The translations under genes were made by a program, and so were the position numbers. A DNA stretch of 64,000 nt from Chitinophagaceae bacterium (lineage in GTDB: Bacteria; Bacteroidota; Bacteroidia; Chitinophagales; Chitinophagaceae), in NCBI GenBank assembly GCA_023957575.1, contig JAMLGU010000001.1:186001-250000 (forward strand), given 5' to 3'. This document shows positions 35,685 through 45,064 of this stretch, in pieces (position 1 is the first letter of the stretch; every line of letters begins with the position of its first letter). The notes beneath the pieces are model-generated. The model had not been told where the DNA came from and searched no databases. It saw nothing but the letters and a program-made list of their open reading frames with translations.

Positions 35685-36467
35685 ATGAACTACTGGACGA
35701 AATTAAGTATAGAATATGCTAATCAACGGTCATACCTTGATGATTTATTTCAGGTGTATCCTACAATTCCGGAAGGTATCAGAGAAATAGATGAGAACAG
35801 ATGGGCAAATATTGAGCAGGCATTTCATCAACAAAACAATGATACATTAATAAAAGAACTTCTAAAGCTTGATCTTTTCCCTTTAAAGGACAGTTATATA
35901 GCCTACCTTAAACAGGATATTTCCTCCATTGGAAGAAATCCAAAAACCATCAACCGAATTTGTGGCAGACTTTATGAAATGGGATTAATGGAAATATATA
36001 AACGTTGTAGTGAGCCCAAAGAAACTAACAGGCAAATTGGTCCAATGTTTAATAACTGGATTAAGAAAAAATCGTTAGGTATTGCACAGGTAAATGCAGA
36101 AATATTTGGTAGTACTAGTGACAATGCCATTTTGGGAGGAAGCGATGAAGAAAAAATGGCTTTTGCAAAAGCAAATCTTAATTATCACAGGGAAAAAGGG
36201 TTAGATTTTGTAGCAAGATTTAATGGGAAATATGTGATTGGAGAAGCAAAGTTTTTATCGAGTGACGGAGGTTCGCAAAACTCTGATTTTGAGGATGCAA
36301 TAGCCACACTGGAAACAAAAAATGTTAAAGCTATTAAAATTGCTATTCTTGATGGGGTTTTGTACATTCCAAGTAAAAAGAAAATGCATCGTTTCATTAT
36401 TGACCCGTATAAGGATTATTATATTATGAGCAGTCTTGTGCTTCGCGAATTTTTATATCAACTTTAA
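35685..36467 (+). CDS. Type II restriction endonuclease (Tsp45I-like)
   Basis: 260 residues. A PD-(D/E)xK nuclease centre is visible: D174 in KGLDFVARFNGKY and E187-x-K189 in VIGEAKFLSSDGGSQ. The GG-Q segment after the motif resembles Tsp45I-type enzymes, which suggests the family but does not prove the target sequence. The N-terminal 120 residues are helical. The cognate methyltransferase gene follows after 5 bp. A control protein gene is not seen, so the endonuclease would be made first on the same transcript. Confidence 0.8.
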   Translation: MNYWTKLSIEYANQRSYLDDLFQVYPTIPEGIREIDENRWANIEQAFHQQNNDTLIKELLKLDLFPLKDSYIAYLKQDISSIGRNPKTINRICGRLYEMGLMEIYKRCSEPKETNRQIGPMFNNWIKKKSLGIAQVNAEIFGSTSDNAILGGSDEEKMAFAKANLNYHREKGLDFVARFNGKYVIGEAKFLSSDGGSQNSDFEDAIATLETKNVKAIKIAILDGVLYIPSKKKMHRFIIDPYKDYYIMSSLVLREFLYQL

Positions 36468-36472
36468 CATTC

Positions 36473-37615
36473 ATGCGCCTTCAATACACAAATAAAAAAA
36501 CAGAGAAGAAAATATTTGATAATATCCCTGATATTGCATTGGTGCAGGTTAATACTATCGATAGCCCAAATTTGCTTATTCATGCAAATAATCTAATTGC
36601 GCTGAAACAACTGATTACCAGTTTTAATCTGGTGGGTAAGATTGATTTAGTTTATATTGATCCACCCTTTGCTACTAATAATACTTTTACTATATCAGAG
36701 GGAAGGGCTAATACAATCAGTAATAGCGCCGATGGCACAGTAGCATATACTGACACGTTAAGGGGGGCAGATTTTATCGAATTTCTTCGTGAAAGATTAA
36801 TGCTTTTAAAAATGCTTCTTTCAGATAAGGGATCAATCTATTTGCATATAGATTATAAAATTGGACATTATGTTAAAGTGTTGATGGATGAGATTTTTGG
36901 AATTGAAAATTTTAGAAATGATATTACAAGAATAAAATGTAATCCTAAAAATTTCAATCGAAAAGGTTACGGCAATATTAAGGACATGATTCTTTTTTAT
37001 TCAAAATCTGATAACCTAATTTGGAATGAGCCAAAAATTTCTTATACCGAAGATGATAAAATTAAACTTTTCTCGAAAGTAGAAAAAGGCGGGAGACGCT
37101 ATACCACCATTCCCCTTCATGCGCCAGGCGAGACAAAAAAAGGCAAAACAGCACAACCTTTCAAAGGAATTCTTCCCCCACCCGGAAGGCATTGGAGAAG
37201 CGAAGTGTCTGTTTTGGAACAATTGGATGAGGATGGTCTTATCGAATGGAGTGAAAATGGCAACCCGAGAAAAAAGATTTATTTTGACCAGCAAGAAGGT
37301 AAACGCGTACAGGATATCTGGGAGTTTAAGGACCCTCAATATCCGCTGTACCCCACTGAAAAAAATGCGGATTTGTTAGATTTGATAATTAAAACTTCTT
37401 CCAATAAAAACAGTATTGTGCTGGATTGTTTTGCAGGTTCCGGTACTACCCTAAAAGCTGCCCACATCAATGAAAGGCAATGGATTGGGATTGATCAATC
37501 TGAAGAAGCCATAAAAACTGTTATTTCAAAATTAGATGGTATAAAAACTGATTTATTTACCCAAAAAGCAAAGTACAAGTTGCTTTTTGAAAGTAGTTTT
37601 GAAAAATCTATATAG
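36473..37615 (+). CDS. Type II DNA methyltransferase, beta class
   Basis: 380 residues, DNA-methylase N-4/N-6 family. Motif IV DPPF is at 63-66 (LVYIDPPFATNNTF) and the SAM-binding FAGSGTT is near residue 320 (LDCFAGSGTTLKAAHINER), the beta order. DPPF together with this layout is compatible with N6-adenine or N4-cytosine methylation. It protects host DNA from the endonuclease encoded immediately upstream. Full length, with no frameshift. Confidence 0.9.
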   Translation: MRLQYTNKKTEKKIFDNIPDIALVQVNTIDSPNLLIHANNLIALKQLITSFNLVGKIDLVYIDPPFATNNTFTISEGRANTISNSADGTVAYTDTLRGADFIEFLRERLMLLKMLLSDKGSIYLHIDYKIGHYVKVLMDEIFGIENFRNDITRIKCNPKNFNRKGYGNIKDMILFYSKSDNLIWNEPKISYTEDDKIKLFSKVEKGGRRYTTIPLHAPGETKKGKTAQPFKGILPPPGRHWRSEVSVLEQLDEDGLIEWSENGNPRKKIYFDQQEGKRVQDIWEFKDPQYPLYPTEKNADLLDLIIKTSSNKNSIVLDCFAGSGTTLKAAHINERQWIGIDQSEEAIKTVISKLDGIKTDLFTQKAKYKLLFESSFEKSI

Positions 37616-37730
37616 TTTCATCCAAAAGAACAACTTTCCCCCAAGAGATAATTCCACTTTGTTTTCAACGATTGTATCAGACAAAAACATGATTTATGTT
37701 AGTACTGAAACAAATAAGACTTCGCAAAAA

Positions 37731-37759
37731 TCCGCTTAGGTTCAGAGACCATAAGCGGA
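37731..37759. repeat. Inverted repeat after the methyltransferase gene
   Basis: TCCGCTTA (37731-37738) and TAAGCGGA (37752-37759) with inner GGT/ACC pairing. It lies 115 bp after the methyltransferase stop. No T-tract follows, so it may be a weak terminator or a protein-binding palindrome. The rest of 37616-37870 shows no gene. Confidence 0.5.
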
Positions 37760-37879
37760 CAATGGTGTTTCTCCGAATGAATTTATTTTTTCAAAACAAC
37801 TTCAACTTTCTGTTGTAAATATACACTTTTTTTGACTCAAATCAAGAATTTGATATCATTAATAAAGATTTTAATAGAA

Positions 37880-37910
37880 AAAGCCGGTGGAATATCTTTT
37901 CACCGGCTTT
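37880..37910. terminator. Bidirectional terminator between methyltransferase and rho genes
   Basis: AAAGCCGGTG (37880-37889) and CACCGGCTTT (37901-37910), an exact 10-bp stem with an 11-nt loop. A-rich sequence on the left and T-rich on the right would serve both strands. It lies 20 bp past the rho stop on the minus strand. Confidence 0.85.
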
Positions 37911-37930
37911 AATATTTTTGATTTTAATTT

Positions 37931-39640
37931 TTATGAATTCATACTGGCCAAAAACTCTTCATTGGTTTTTGTGCCCTTCATTCTTTTTAGCAGTTCACTC
38001 ATTGCTTCTTCGGTTTTCATATCCGTAAGATACACACGAAGCAGATTCATTCGTTGTAACACTTCTTTTTCCAGCAATAAATCATCGCGGCGGGTAGAAG
38101 AAGCCGTGAGGTCAATAGCAGGATAGATGCGCTTGTTGGCCAATCTTCTATCCAACTGCAATTCCATATTGCCGGTTCCCTTAAATTCTTCAAAAATCAC
38201 CTCATCCATTTTGCTACCTGTATCAATCAAGGCAGTGGCCAAAATGGTTAAGGAGCCACCATTTTCAATTTTGCGGGCTGCACCAAAAAACTGTTTTGGT
38301 TTTTGCATAGCATTTGCTTCCACACCACCACTCAGCACTTTACCTGAAGCCGGTGAAACCGTATTGTGCGCACGTGCCAGACGGGTAATTGAGTCGAGCA
38401 AAATCACTACATCATGGCCACATTCAACCAGCCTTTTTGCTTTTTGAAGTGCTACTGTTGAAACCTTTACATGCTTTTCAGCAGGTTCATCAAAGGTTGA
38501 AGCAATCACTTCGGCCTTAACACTTCTTTCCATATCTGTTACTTCCTCGGGGCGTTCATCTACCAATACAACCATCAGATAACATTCCGGATGGTTTTCG
38601 GCTATGGCATTTGCCACCGATTTCAGCAGCATAGTCTTACCCGTTTTGGGCTGCGCCACAATCAACCCACGCTGGCCTTTGCCAATGGGGGTAAACAAGT
38701 CAATAATTCTTGTCGATAAATCGGAAGGACGGGTAAAAAGTCTTAGTTTTTCAAAAGGGAAAAGCGGCGTCAGGTAATCAAAAGGAACTCTGTCTCTAAC
38801 TTCATCGGGGCTTTTACCATTGATGGTATCTACCTTTAGCAAAGCAAAATACTTTTCACCTTCTTTTGGAGGGCGAACAGCGCCATGCACGGTATCACCT
38901 GTTTTTAGCCCAAACAGTTTAATTTGAGAAGGCGATACATACACATCATCGGGACTGGAGAGATAATTGTAGTCGGATGACCTGAGGAAACCATATCCAT
39001 CCGGCATCATTTCCAAAACGCCTTCGCTCAAGATCATTCCATCAAACTCAATATTGAAATTGGGTTGAGGTTCTTTTCTATTTGAGTAATATTTTGTTTC
39101 GGGTTCTTCCTCAACAACCACAGGAGTTGTTTCGTATTTTTCGGTAGCTTTAAATGCCTGTGCAATAAATGCTTCGGTAGCTGCATCCAGATTGAATACC
39201 GGCTCTTCTTTCTCCTCTCCTTCTGGCGTTTCTTCTACCGGGGTTGCTTCAGCTACTTTCTGTTTTGCTTTAGGCTTGGGTTTCTCCGCCTCAGCTTCTC
39301 CGATCACTTTTTCTTTATCTGTACTCTTCTTTTTTGCGGGAGCTTTGGCTTTTTTTGCGGGAGCCTTTGGTTTTTTCTCTACTTCAGCTTCTTCTTCTTC
39401 GCCTTCGTCTTCCACAAAAGCTTCTTCGGTACTGATTGCCGTTGTTGCCTTTACAATACGTTTGCGTTTGGGCTTTTCATCTTTATTTGCAGTTTTAGAG
39501 TCTGCTATTGCCTGGCTGTCCAGAATTTTGTAAACCAAATCCTGTTTAGACAGCTTTTTGGCATCAGAAATATTTAACTGCTCTGCAATATCCAGCAGTT
39601 CGGGAACGAGCATATCGTTCAGTTGTAAAATATCATACAT
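37931..39640 (-). CDS. rho: Transcription termination factor Rho
   Basis: 569 residues. A hexameric RNA-dependent ATPase that ends transcripts. It has the N-terminal Rho_N helix ([20 protein letters not shown]), then an insert at about residues 45-190 that is almost entirely Lys/Glu/Ala/Pro ([19 protein letters not shown]), then the RNA-binding cold-shock-like domain ([20 protein letters not shown]) and the ATPase domain with Walker A QPKTGKT near residue 330 and [15 protein letters not shown]. Rho with disordered inserts is known in Bacteroidota and other phyla; the insert may promote RNA binding or phase separation. Confidence 0.96.
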   Translation of the reverse strand: MYDILQLNDMLVPELLDIAEQLNISDAKKLSKQDLVYKILDSQAIADSKTANKDEKPKRKRIVKATTAISTEEAFVEDEGEEEEAEVEKKPKAPAKKAKAPAKKKSTDKEKVIGEAEAEKPKPKAKQKVAEATPVEETPEGEEKEEPVFNLDAATEAFIAQAFKATEKYETTPVVVEEEPETKYYSNRKEPQPNFNIEFDGMILSEGVLEMMPDGYGFLRSSDYNYLSSPDDVYVSPSQIKLFGLKTGDTVHGAVRPPKEGEKYFALLKVDTINGKSPDEVRDRVPFDYLTPLFPFEKLRLFTRPSDLSTRIIDLFTPIGKGQRGLIVAQPKTGKTMLLKSVANAIAENHPECYLMVVLVDERPEEVTDMERSVKAEVIASTFDEPAEKHVKVSTVALQKAKRLVECGHDVVILLDSITRLARAHNTVSPASGKVLSGGVEANAMQKPKQFFGAARKIENGGSLTILATALIDTGSKMDEVIFEEFKGTGNMELQLDRRLANKRIYPAIDLTASSTRRDDLLLEKEVLQRMNLLRVYLTDMKTEEAMSELLKRMKGTKTNEEFLASMNS

Positions 39641-39984
39641 ACATGTAGGGATTAATCAAGAGATTAAATCTTAAAGATTAATTTTAATTTGTAATAAAAA
39701 TTTAAGTTTTTGGATTATAAAATATCGAGTTGAGAATCAATATTCGGCAGAGATGATCACTAGTTCATTGGTCATTTCTGATGCGAAAATAGAGGATTTA
39801 ATTAAATAACAAAAAAATATTTTTGAAAATTGACATTTTTTTTATACGTCTGACAAGTCTTTATTAATAATGCCTCACGCAAAAAATTGATATTATCAAT
39901 TGAAAATTAATTATTTAGCAGACTTCCTATTATTAAGAAATTATTATTTTTTTTAATCCTAATCATTTTATCCAAATTAGAGGA

Positions 39985-39992
39985 TACTTTTG
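39985..39992 (+). promoter_or_regulatory. -7 element for the phosphate uptake genes
   Basis: TACTTTTG fits TAnnTTTG and lies 20 bp before the ATG at 40013. The rest of 39641-40012 is AT-rich, with no ORF or strong hairpin; the rho promoter on the other strand is not obvious. Confidence 0.45.
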
Positions 39993-40012
39993 TTCTCAAT
40001 AAAAAAAACTAT

Positions 40013-40660
40013 ATGGGATTTAATTCATTTTTGAAAATTTTTACCCCTTCCAACACTGTATTTTATGAGTTATTTGAAAAAATAGCTGAAAATGTAGCCA
40101 CCACCGGCACTTTGTTTAAGCAGTTGGTTGGTGAGGCAGATTTTACCAAAAGAAGCGTATTGGCTCAGGCTATTACGGATATTGAACATGATAATGATGA
40201 ATTGTCGCACAGGGTATTTACAGAATTAGGGCGAAATTTCATTACTCCCTTTGACAGAGAGGATATTCACTCCTTAGCCACTTCGCTGGACGATATAGTG
40301 GACTATACCTACTCGGCTGCAAAAAAGATTGTTCTATACCGCATTGAACCCAATGAAACCGGAATGCAAAAAATGGCCGAACTGATAGAGCAGGGGGCGC
40401 TGCACATCAAGACAGCTATTTCAGAACTTCGGGATATGAAGAAGATCAGAAACATTACCGAGTCGTTAGTTAAGATCAACAGCATTGAAAATCAGGCGGA
40501 TGACGTTTTTGATATGAGCATTGAGCGGCTTTTTGATACCGAACCGGATGCAAAATCAGTTATTAAGAAAAGAGATATCTATCAGGTAATGGAAGTAATT
40601 ACCGATAAATTTGAAGATGCCGGCAATGTAATTGAATCCATTATCATTAAATATGCATAA
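40013..40660 (+). CDS. PhoU-like (DUF47) phosphate transport accessory protein
   Basis: 215 residues, all-helical, DUF47/TIGR00153 type. Characteristic segments are NVATTGTLFKQLV, DIEHDNDELSHRVFTELGRN, FDREDIHSLATSLDDIVDYT and YQVMEVITDKFEDAGNVIES. Metal-binding acidic residues of the E/D-xxx-D type are present in the helices. Such genes commonly sit before pit transporters, as here with 79 bp between, and are thought to regulate the transporter. Confidence 0.93.
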   Translation: MGFNSFLKIFTPSNTVFYELFEKIAENVATTGTLFKQLVGEADFTKRSVLAQAITDIEHDNDELSHRVFTELGRNFITPFDREDIHSLATSLDDIVDYTYSAAKKIVLYRIEPNETGMQKMAELIEQGALHIKTAISELRDMKKIRNITESLVKINSIENQADDVFDMSIERLFDTEPDAKSVIKKRDIYQVMEVITDKFEDAGNVIESIIIKYA

Positions 40661-40703
40661 TTCTGTTTACAATTTATGATTTCAAAATTATCAATGCTAA
40701 ATC

Positions 40704-40734
40704 AAATCGTAAATCGTAGATCGTAAATCGTAAA
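40704..40734 (+). repeat. Short tandem AAATCGTA repeats
   Basis: Four near-identical units of 7-8 bp (AAATCGT, AAATCGTAG, ATCGTAA, ATCGTAA) directly before the pit gene. They could alter spacing in the leader if they expand or shrink. Confidence 0.65.
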
Positions 40735-40739
40735 AATTT

Positions 40740-41942
40740 ATGTTTACTTATCTTGTTATCATCATAGCGCTGGCTTTAATATTCGATTATATCAATGGTT
40801 TTCATGATGCTGCAAACTCTATAGCCACTATCGTGTCAACCAAAGTATTAACGCCTTTTCAGGCTGTGCTTTGGGCAGCCTTGTTCAATTTTGTGGCTTA
40901 TTTTATATTCAAAGATCATGGAGTGGCTAATACCATTGCCAAAACTGTAAAAGAAGATTTTATTGATTTGAATGTAATTTTTTCAGGAGTGGTAGCTGCC
41001 ATTTTATGGAATTTGTTTACCTGGTGGCGGGGCATTCCCTCCTCATCATCTCATACACTCATTGGAGGATTTGCCGGTGCAGCATTAGCCCATTCGCATA
41101 CATTAGCATCTATAAATACTGCCATTATTTTAAAAATTGCAGCTTTTATTTTTCTTGCACCATTGATTGGAATGGTTGTTGCTTTTATTTTTTCTGTATG
41201 GTTTCAAAATTCATTCAGAAAAGAATTGAAGTTTAAGTTACTATCCATTTTAATAATACTGGGTGTTTTTGTTTTTTGGTATTTAATGCTGGAAACAAAC
41301 CCTGCAAATATTAAATCTCATTATGGCTCCTACTTTTTAAAAGTAGTTTTTTATTCTAAAAATTTCAAATACATTCTGCTTGGCATTATATTGATTGTGA
41401 TGGCTACAGTATCGCTTTTCCTGAGTGGGCTCAATGCTTTCAGGGCAAACAAATGGTTTAAAAAATTACAATTGGTATCTTCTGCAATTTTCAGTATTGG
41501 TCATGGTGGAAATGATGCCCAAAAAGTGATGGGTATCATTATGGCAGCCCTAATTGCTTATGACCCCAATAACTACCATTTGGATCACATGGTTTTTTGG
41601 GTGCCTTTAGCTTGTTATACAGCCATTGCTTTGGGAACTATGAGTGGCGGCTGGAAGATTGTAAAAACCATGGGTACTAAAATCACCAAAGTAACTCCTT
41701 TTGAAGGAGTAGCAGCAGAAACAGCAGGTGCTCTTACATTATTTGCTACTGAAGCAATGCACATTCCGGTGAGTACTACACATACGATAACAGGCTCGAT
41801 TATGGGCGTAGGGGCTACCAAACGACTGTCGGCAGTGCGTTGGGGCGTTACGGTCAATTTAATATGGGCATGGATTCTCACAATTCCTGTAAGCGCTTTG
41901 ATAGCTGCTTTTATTTATTATATCGTTAGCCTTTTTATTTAA
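40740..41942 (+). CDS. pit: Inorganic phosphate transporter, Pit family
   Basis: 400 residues with ten or more membrane spans. Both halves of the inverted-repeat Pit fold carry the signature: FDYINGFHDAANSIATIVST near the start and FSIGHGGNDAQKVMGIIMA near residue 255. GIPSSSSHTLIGGFAGAALA and HIPVSTTHTITGSIMGVGA are also typical. It takes up phosphate with a cation across the inner membrane. The PhoU-like gene is just upstream. Confidence 0.95.
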   Translation: MFTYLVIIIALALIFDYINGFHDAANSIATIVSTKVLTPFQAVLWAALFNFVAYFIFKDHGVANTIAKTVKEDFIDLNVIFSGVVAAILWNLFTWWRGIPSSSSHTLIGGFAGAALAHSHTLASINTAIILKIAAFIFLAPLIGMVVAFIFSVWFQNSFRKELKFKLLSILIILGVFVFWYLMLETNPANIKSHYGSYFLKVVFYSKNFKYILLGIILIVMATVSLFLSGLNAFRANKWFKKLQLVSSAIFSIGHGGNDAQKVMGIIMAALIAYDPNNYHLDHMVFWVPLACYTAIALGTMSGGWKIVKTMGTKITKVTPFEGVAAETAGALTLFATEAMHIPVSTTHTITGSIMGVGATKRLSAVRWGVTVNLIWAWILTIPVSALIAAFIYYIVSLFI

Positions 41943-42062
41943 ATTGTATTTTTTCTCTTGCAATAGTAGCCACTGTTGGAAAGAAAGGGCTTTTTGACAT
42001 TTGAATGGTTTTCTTTCTTTTTTTGCTTAAAAAGATGCAATTTTGTCAATAATTTTTATATT

Positions 42063-43088
42063 ATGTCTAAAATATTAGTTACAGGCGGATGTGGTTATAT
42101 TGGATCGCATACAATAGTGGATTTATTCGAAAATGGTTATGATGTTATTTCCATTGATGACAACAGCCGCTCAGATGCAGGCTCATTGAATGGAGTGGAA
42201 AAAATAACCGGCAAAGCCGTAAAAAATTACAAGGTGGATCTTTGTAATTTTGATGACACCCATGCCGTATTTGAAGAAAATGAAGATATTGAAGGTGTCA
42301 TTCATTTTGCAGCCTACAAAGCGGTTGGCGAATCAGTTGATAAACCTTTAATGTACTATGAAAATAATTTAAATTCCCTGCTCAATATTCTGAAATGTGT
42401 GCAGGAGTTTGATGTTCCTTATTTTGTATTCTCTTCTTCATGTACCGTTTATGGCAATCCTGATGTAATCCCCGTTACTGAAAACACGCCTACGAAACCT
42501 GCTGAATCGCCTTATGGCGCTACCAAGCAAATGGGCGAACAGATTTTGACAAGTTTTGCCAAGATTGCAAACACACAGGTTATCGCATTAAGGTATTTTA
42601 ATCCTGTAGGGGCTCATCCTTCCATCGAAATAGGAGAGCTTCCCATCGGCAGGCCGCAAAACCTCGTTCCTGCAATTACTCAGACTGCTATTGGTAAACT
42701 ACCCAAGATGTTTGTGCATGGCGATGATTATGACACCCGCGATGGTTCGTGCCTGAGAGATTATATTCATGTGAGCGACATTGCTCATGCACACACACTG
42801 GCCATCCAATATCTGGAAAAGGAAAAAAATAGTTCCAATTACGAAATATTCAATCTGGGAACCGGTAATGGGGTAACTGTTTTGGAAGCCATCCGTTCGT
42901 TTGAAAAGGTGAGCGGCGTAAAACTCAATTATGAAATAGGGCCACGCCGCGAAGGTGATATTGTAGCCATCTATGCCAATAATGACCATGCTGTAAACAG
43001 CTTAGGATGGGAAATTAAGTATGGCATTGACGACATGATGCTTACTGCCTGGAAATGGGAACAAAAACTGAAAGAACAGGCTCAATAA
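42063..43088 (+). CDS. galE: UDP-glucose 4-epimerase
   Basis: 341 residues, extended short-chain dehydrogenase. NAD binding by GGCGYIGSH at the start. The catalytic pair is Y151 and K155 (SPYGATKQMGEQIL), with SSSCTVYG before it. RYFNPVGAHPS and CLRDYIHVSDIAHAH are GalE-type. It interconverts UDP-glucose and UDP-galactose for surface polysaccharides or galactose use. The start at 42063 (MSKILVTGG) is chosen because the dinucleotide fold begins there; the upstream extension is not conserved-looking. Confidence 0.94.
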   Translation: MSKILVTGGCGYIGSHTIVDLFENGYDVISIDDNSRSDAGSLNGVEKITGKAVKNYKVDLCNFDDTHAVFEENEDIEGVIHFAAYKAVGESVDKPLMYYENNLNSLLNILKCVQEFDVPYFVFSSSCTVYGNPDVIPVTENTPTKPAESPYGATKQMGEQILTSFAKIANTQVIALRYFNPVGAHPSIEIGELPIGRPQNLVPAITQTAIGKLPKMFVHGDDYDTRDGSCLRDYIHVSDIAHAHTLAIQYLEKEKNSSNYEIFNLGTGNGVTVLEAIRSFEKVSGVKLNYEIGPRREGDIVAIYANNDHAVNSLGWEIKYGIDDMMLTAWKWEQKLKEQAQ

Positions 43089-43159
43089 TTAATTATAAAA
43101 CTCATTTTTACAATAGGCAAACGATATCAGGTTTGCCTTTTTCTTTATACTTTCGCCCA

Positions 43160-44398
43160 ATGATTCAATTTGAAAAGTTTGTATTAGATAATGGTCTCAG
43201 GGTAATAGTCCATCAGGATTTATCCACCCCAATGGCAGTGTTGAATATCCTTTATGACGTGGGTGCCAGAGACGAAAATCCCAGCCAGACAGGATTTGCA
43301 CACCTTTTTGAGCATTTGATGTTTGGTGGCTCTGTCAATATTCCCGATTATGATGAGCCTCTGCAAATGGCCGGAGGCGAAAATAATGCTTATACTACCA
43401 ATGACCTTACCAACTATTATATTCAGATTCCGGCCGATAACTTAGAAACTGCTTTCTGGCTCGAAAGTGATCGGATGTTGTCACTGGCTTTTGACGAAAA
43501 AAGCCTTGAAGTGCAGCGCAAAGTAGTGTGCGAAGAGTTTAAAGAACATTATATTGATAAACCCTATGGAGATGTATGGTTTAAGTTGCGCGAATTGGTT
43601 TACCAAAAGCATCCTTATCGCTGGATGACCATCGGAAAGGAACTTTCTCATATTGAAAACGCACAGCTTCAGGATGTCAAAAACTTCTTTTTTAAACACT
43701 ATCGTCCTAACAATGCCATTATGGTGGTAGCCGGGAATGTACAGGTGGAAAAAGTAAAAGAATTGGCCGAAAAATGGTTTGGCGATATACCGGCAGGCGA
43801 ACCTTACCTCCGTCAATTGCCACAGGAAACACTACAATCAGAAGCAAGAAGGCTAACTGTTTCGGCAGATGTGCCGCTGGATGCTTTTTATAAGTGCTGG
43901 CATTTTGGCGGCAGACTCAGTAAAGAGTATCATACCATTGACCTGATTACCGATATTCTGGGAGGCGGTGAATCATCACGCCTTCATCAGAAAATGGTAA
44001 AAGAATTGCAAATGTTTGTAGCCATTCAATGCTATCATCTCGGCAGTATTGATCCCGGCATTGTGTGCATCGAAGGAAAACTATCCAAAGGTGTAAAAAT
44101 GGAAGACGCAGAAAGAGAGATTGAAAAAATACTCACTTTCCTGAAAGAAGAGCCGATACTGAATATTGAACTCGAAAAGGTGAAAAATAAAACTGAGAGC
44201 ATCATGGCCTTCGAAGACATGAGCCTGCTTAACCGTGCTAATAGTCTGGCTTTTTATGAACTGTTGGGCGATGCAGCAATGATGAATACAGAACTGGATA
44301 AATACGAAGCAGTTACGGTAGCCGATATTAAAAGCCAAGCCCAAAATATTTTTAAAGAAGAAAATAGCAGTACACTGTATTATTATGCCAGAAATTGA
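43160..44398 (+). CDS. M16 zinc peptidase, catalytic subunit type
   Basis: 412 residues. The inverzincin site HLFEH is H48-E51-H52 (FAHLFEHLMFGGS), with the downstream glutamate in the VVCEEFKEH region. C-terminal half-domain features (FGGRLSKEYHTIDLITDILG) follow. No signal peptide is seen in the chosen start (MIQFEKFVLDNGL); a longer start at 43055 would lie in the region after galE. Bacteroidota usually pair such a gene with an inactive M16 partner, and that partner is at 46349, on the other side of a two-component pair. It overlaps the 3' end of the convergent response-regulator gene by 16 bp. Confidence 0.9.
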   Translation: MIQFEKFVLDNGLRVIVHQDLSTPMAVLNILYDVGARDENPSQTGFAHLFEHLMFGGSVNIPDYDEPLQMAGGENNAYTTNDLTNYYIQIPADNLETAFWLESDRMLSLAFDEKSLEVQRKVVCEEFKEHYIDKPYGDVWFKLRELVYQKHPYRWMTIGKELSHIENAQLQDVKNFFFKHYRPNNAIMVVAGNVQVEKVKELAEKWFGDIPAGEPYLRQLPQETLQSEARRLTVSADVPLDAFYKCWHFGGRLSKEYHTIDLITDILGGGESSRLHQKMVKELQMFVAIQCYHLGSIDPGIVCIEGKLSKGVKMEDAEREIEKILTFLKEEPILNIELEKVKNKTESIMAFEDMSLLNRANSLAFYELLGDAAMMNTELDKYEAVTVADIKSQAQNIFKEENSSTLYYYARN

Positions 44399-45048
44399 TA
44401 ATTAGCGCCTATTGGTATATCCATTTCATTTATAAAAATAAATTGTTTATTATATCTCGTTACCTTATCATTGGCCACAATGTAACTGCGGTGGATTCGT
44501 GTGAATTTTTGAGCCGGTAATAATTCAAGCATTTCATTCAGGGTCATTCTGGTCACAATTTTCTTTGCAGAAAGAACTACATTCAGATAATTCCCTGCTG
44601 CTTCAATATAAATAATTTCATTAAGCAAAACTCTTACTTGTTCATAACCGTCTTTTAAAAATAGAAATTCCTGCTGATTACTCTGATCCTTTTTAAGCAA
44701 ATGCAATTCATAAGCTTTTGTACATGCTTTTATAAATCTTTGCATCGAGAATGGCTTTAACAAATAGTCGATTGCATCTAATTCAAATCCTTCAACAGCG
44801 TGTTCGGTATAGGCTGTGGTAAAAATAATCATTGGCCGGTTTTGTAATGATTTTGAGACTTCTAAACCACTGATATCCGGCATTTTAATGTCCAAAAATA
44901 AAACATCGGTTTTGTTTTTTTGCAGATAGGTAATCCCTTCAAAGGCATTGGTAAAACATGCTTTCAAATCAAGAAATGGAACTTTTGCCGAAAGGCTTTT
45001 TATTACTTCCAGCGCAATCGGTTCATCATCAATAGCAATTGCCGTCAT
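44383..45048 (-). CDS. LytTR-type response regulator
   Basis: 221 residues. Receiver domain with D53 as phosphate acceptor in LFLDIKMPDISG, acidic pocket DDE at 7-9, and TTAYTEHAVEGFELDAIDYL with LLKPF. A LytTR DNA-binding domain follows from about residue 125 (IIYIEAAGNYLNVVLSAKKI, KFTRIHRSYIVANDKV). It is encoded 16 bp after the partner kinase gene. Targets cannot be told from sequence. The 3' end overlaps the convergent M16 gene. Confidence 0.93.
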   Translation of the reverse strand: MTAIAIDDEPIALEVIKSLSAKVPFLDLKACFTNAFEGITYLQKNKTDVLFLDIKMPDISGLEVSKSLQNRPMIIFTTAYTEHAVEGFELDAIDYLLKPFSMQRFIKACTKAYELHLLKKDQSNQQEFLFLKDGYEQVRVLLNEIIYIEAAGNYLNVVLSAKKIVTRMTLNEMLELLPAQKFTRIHRSYIVANDKVTRYNKQFIFINEMDIPIGANYQFLA

Positions 45049-45064
45049 TTTGCAATAAAATTTA

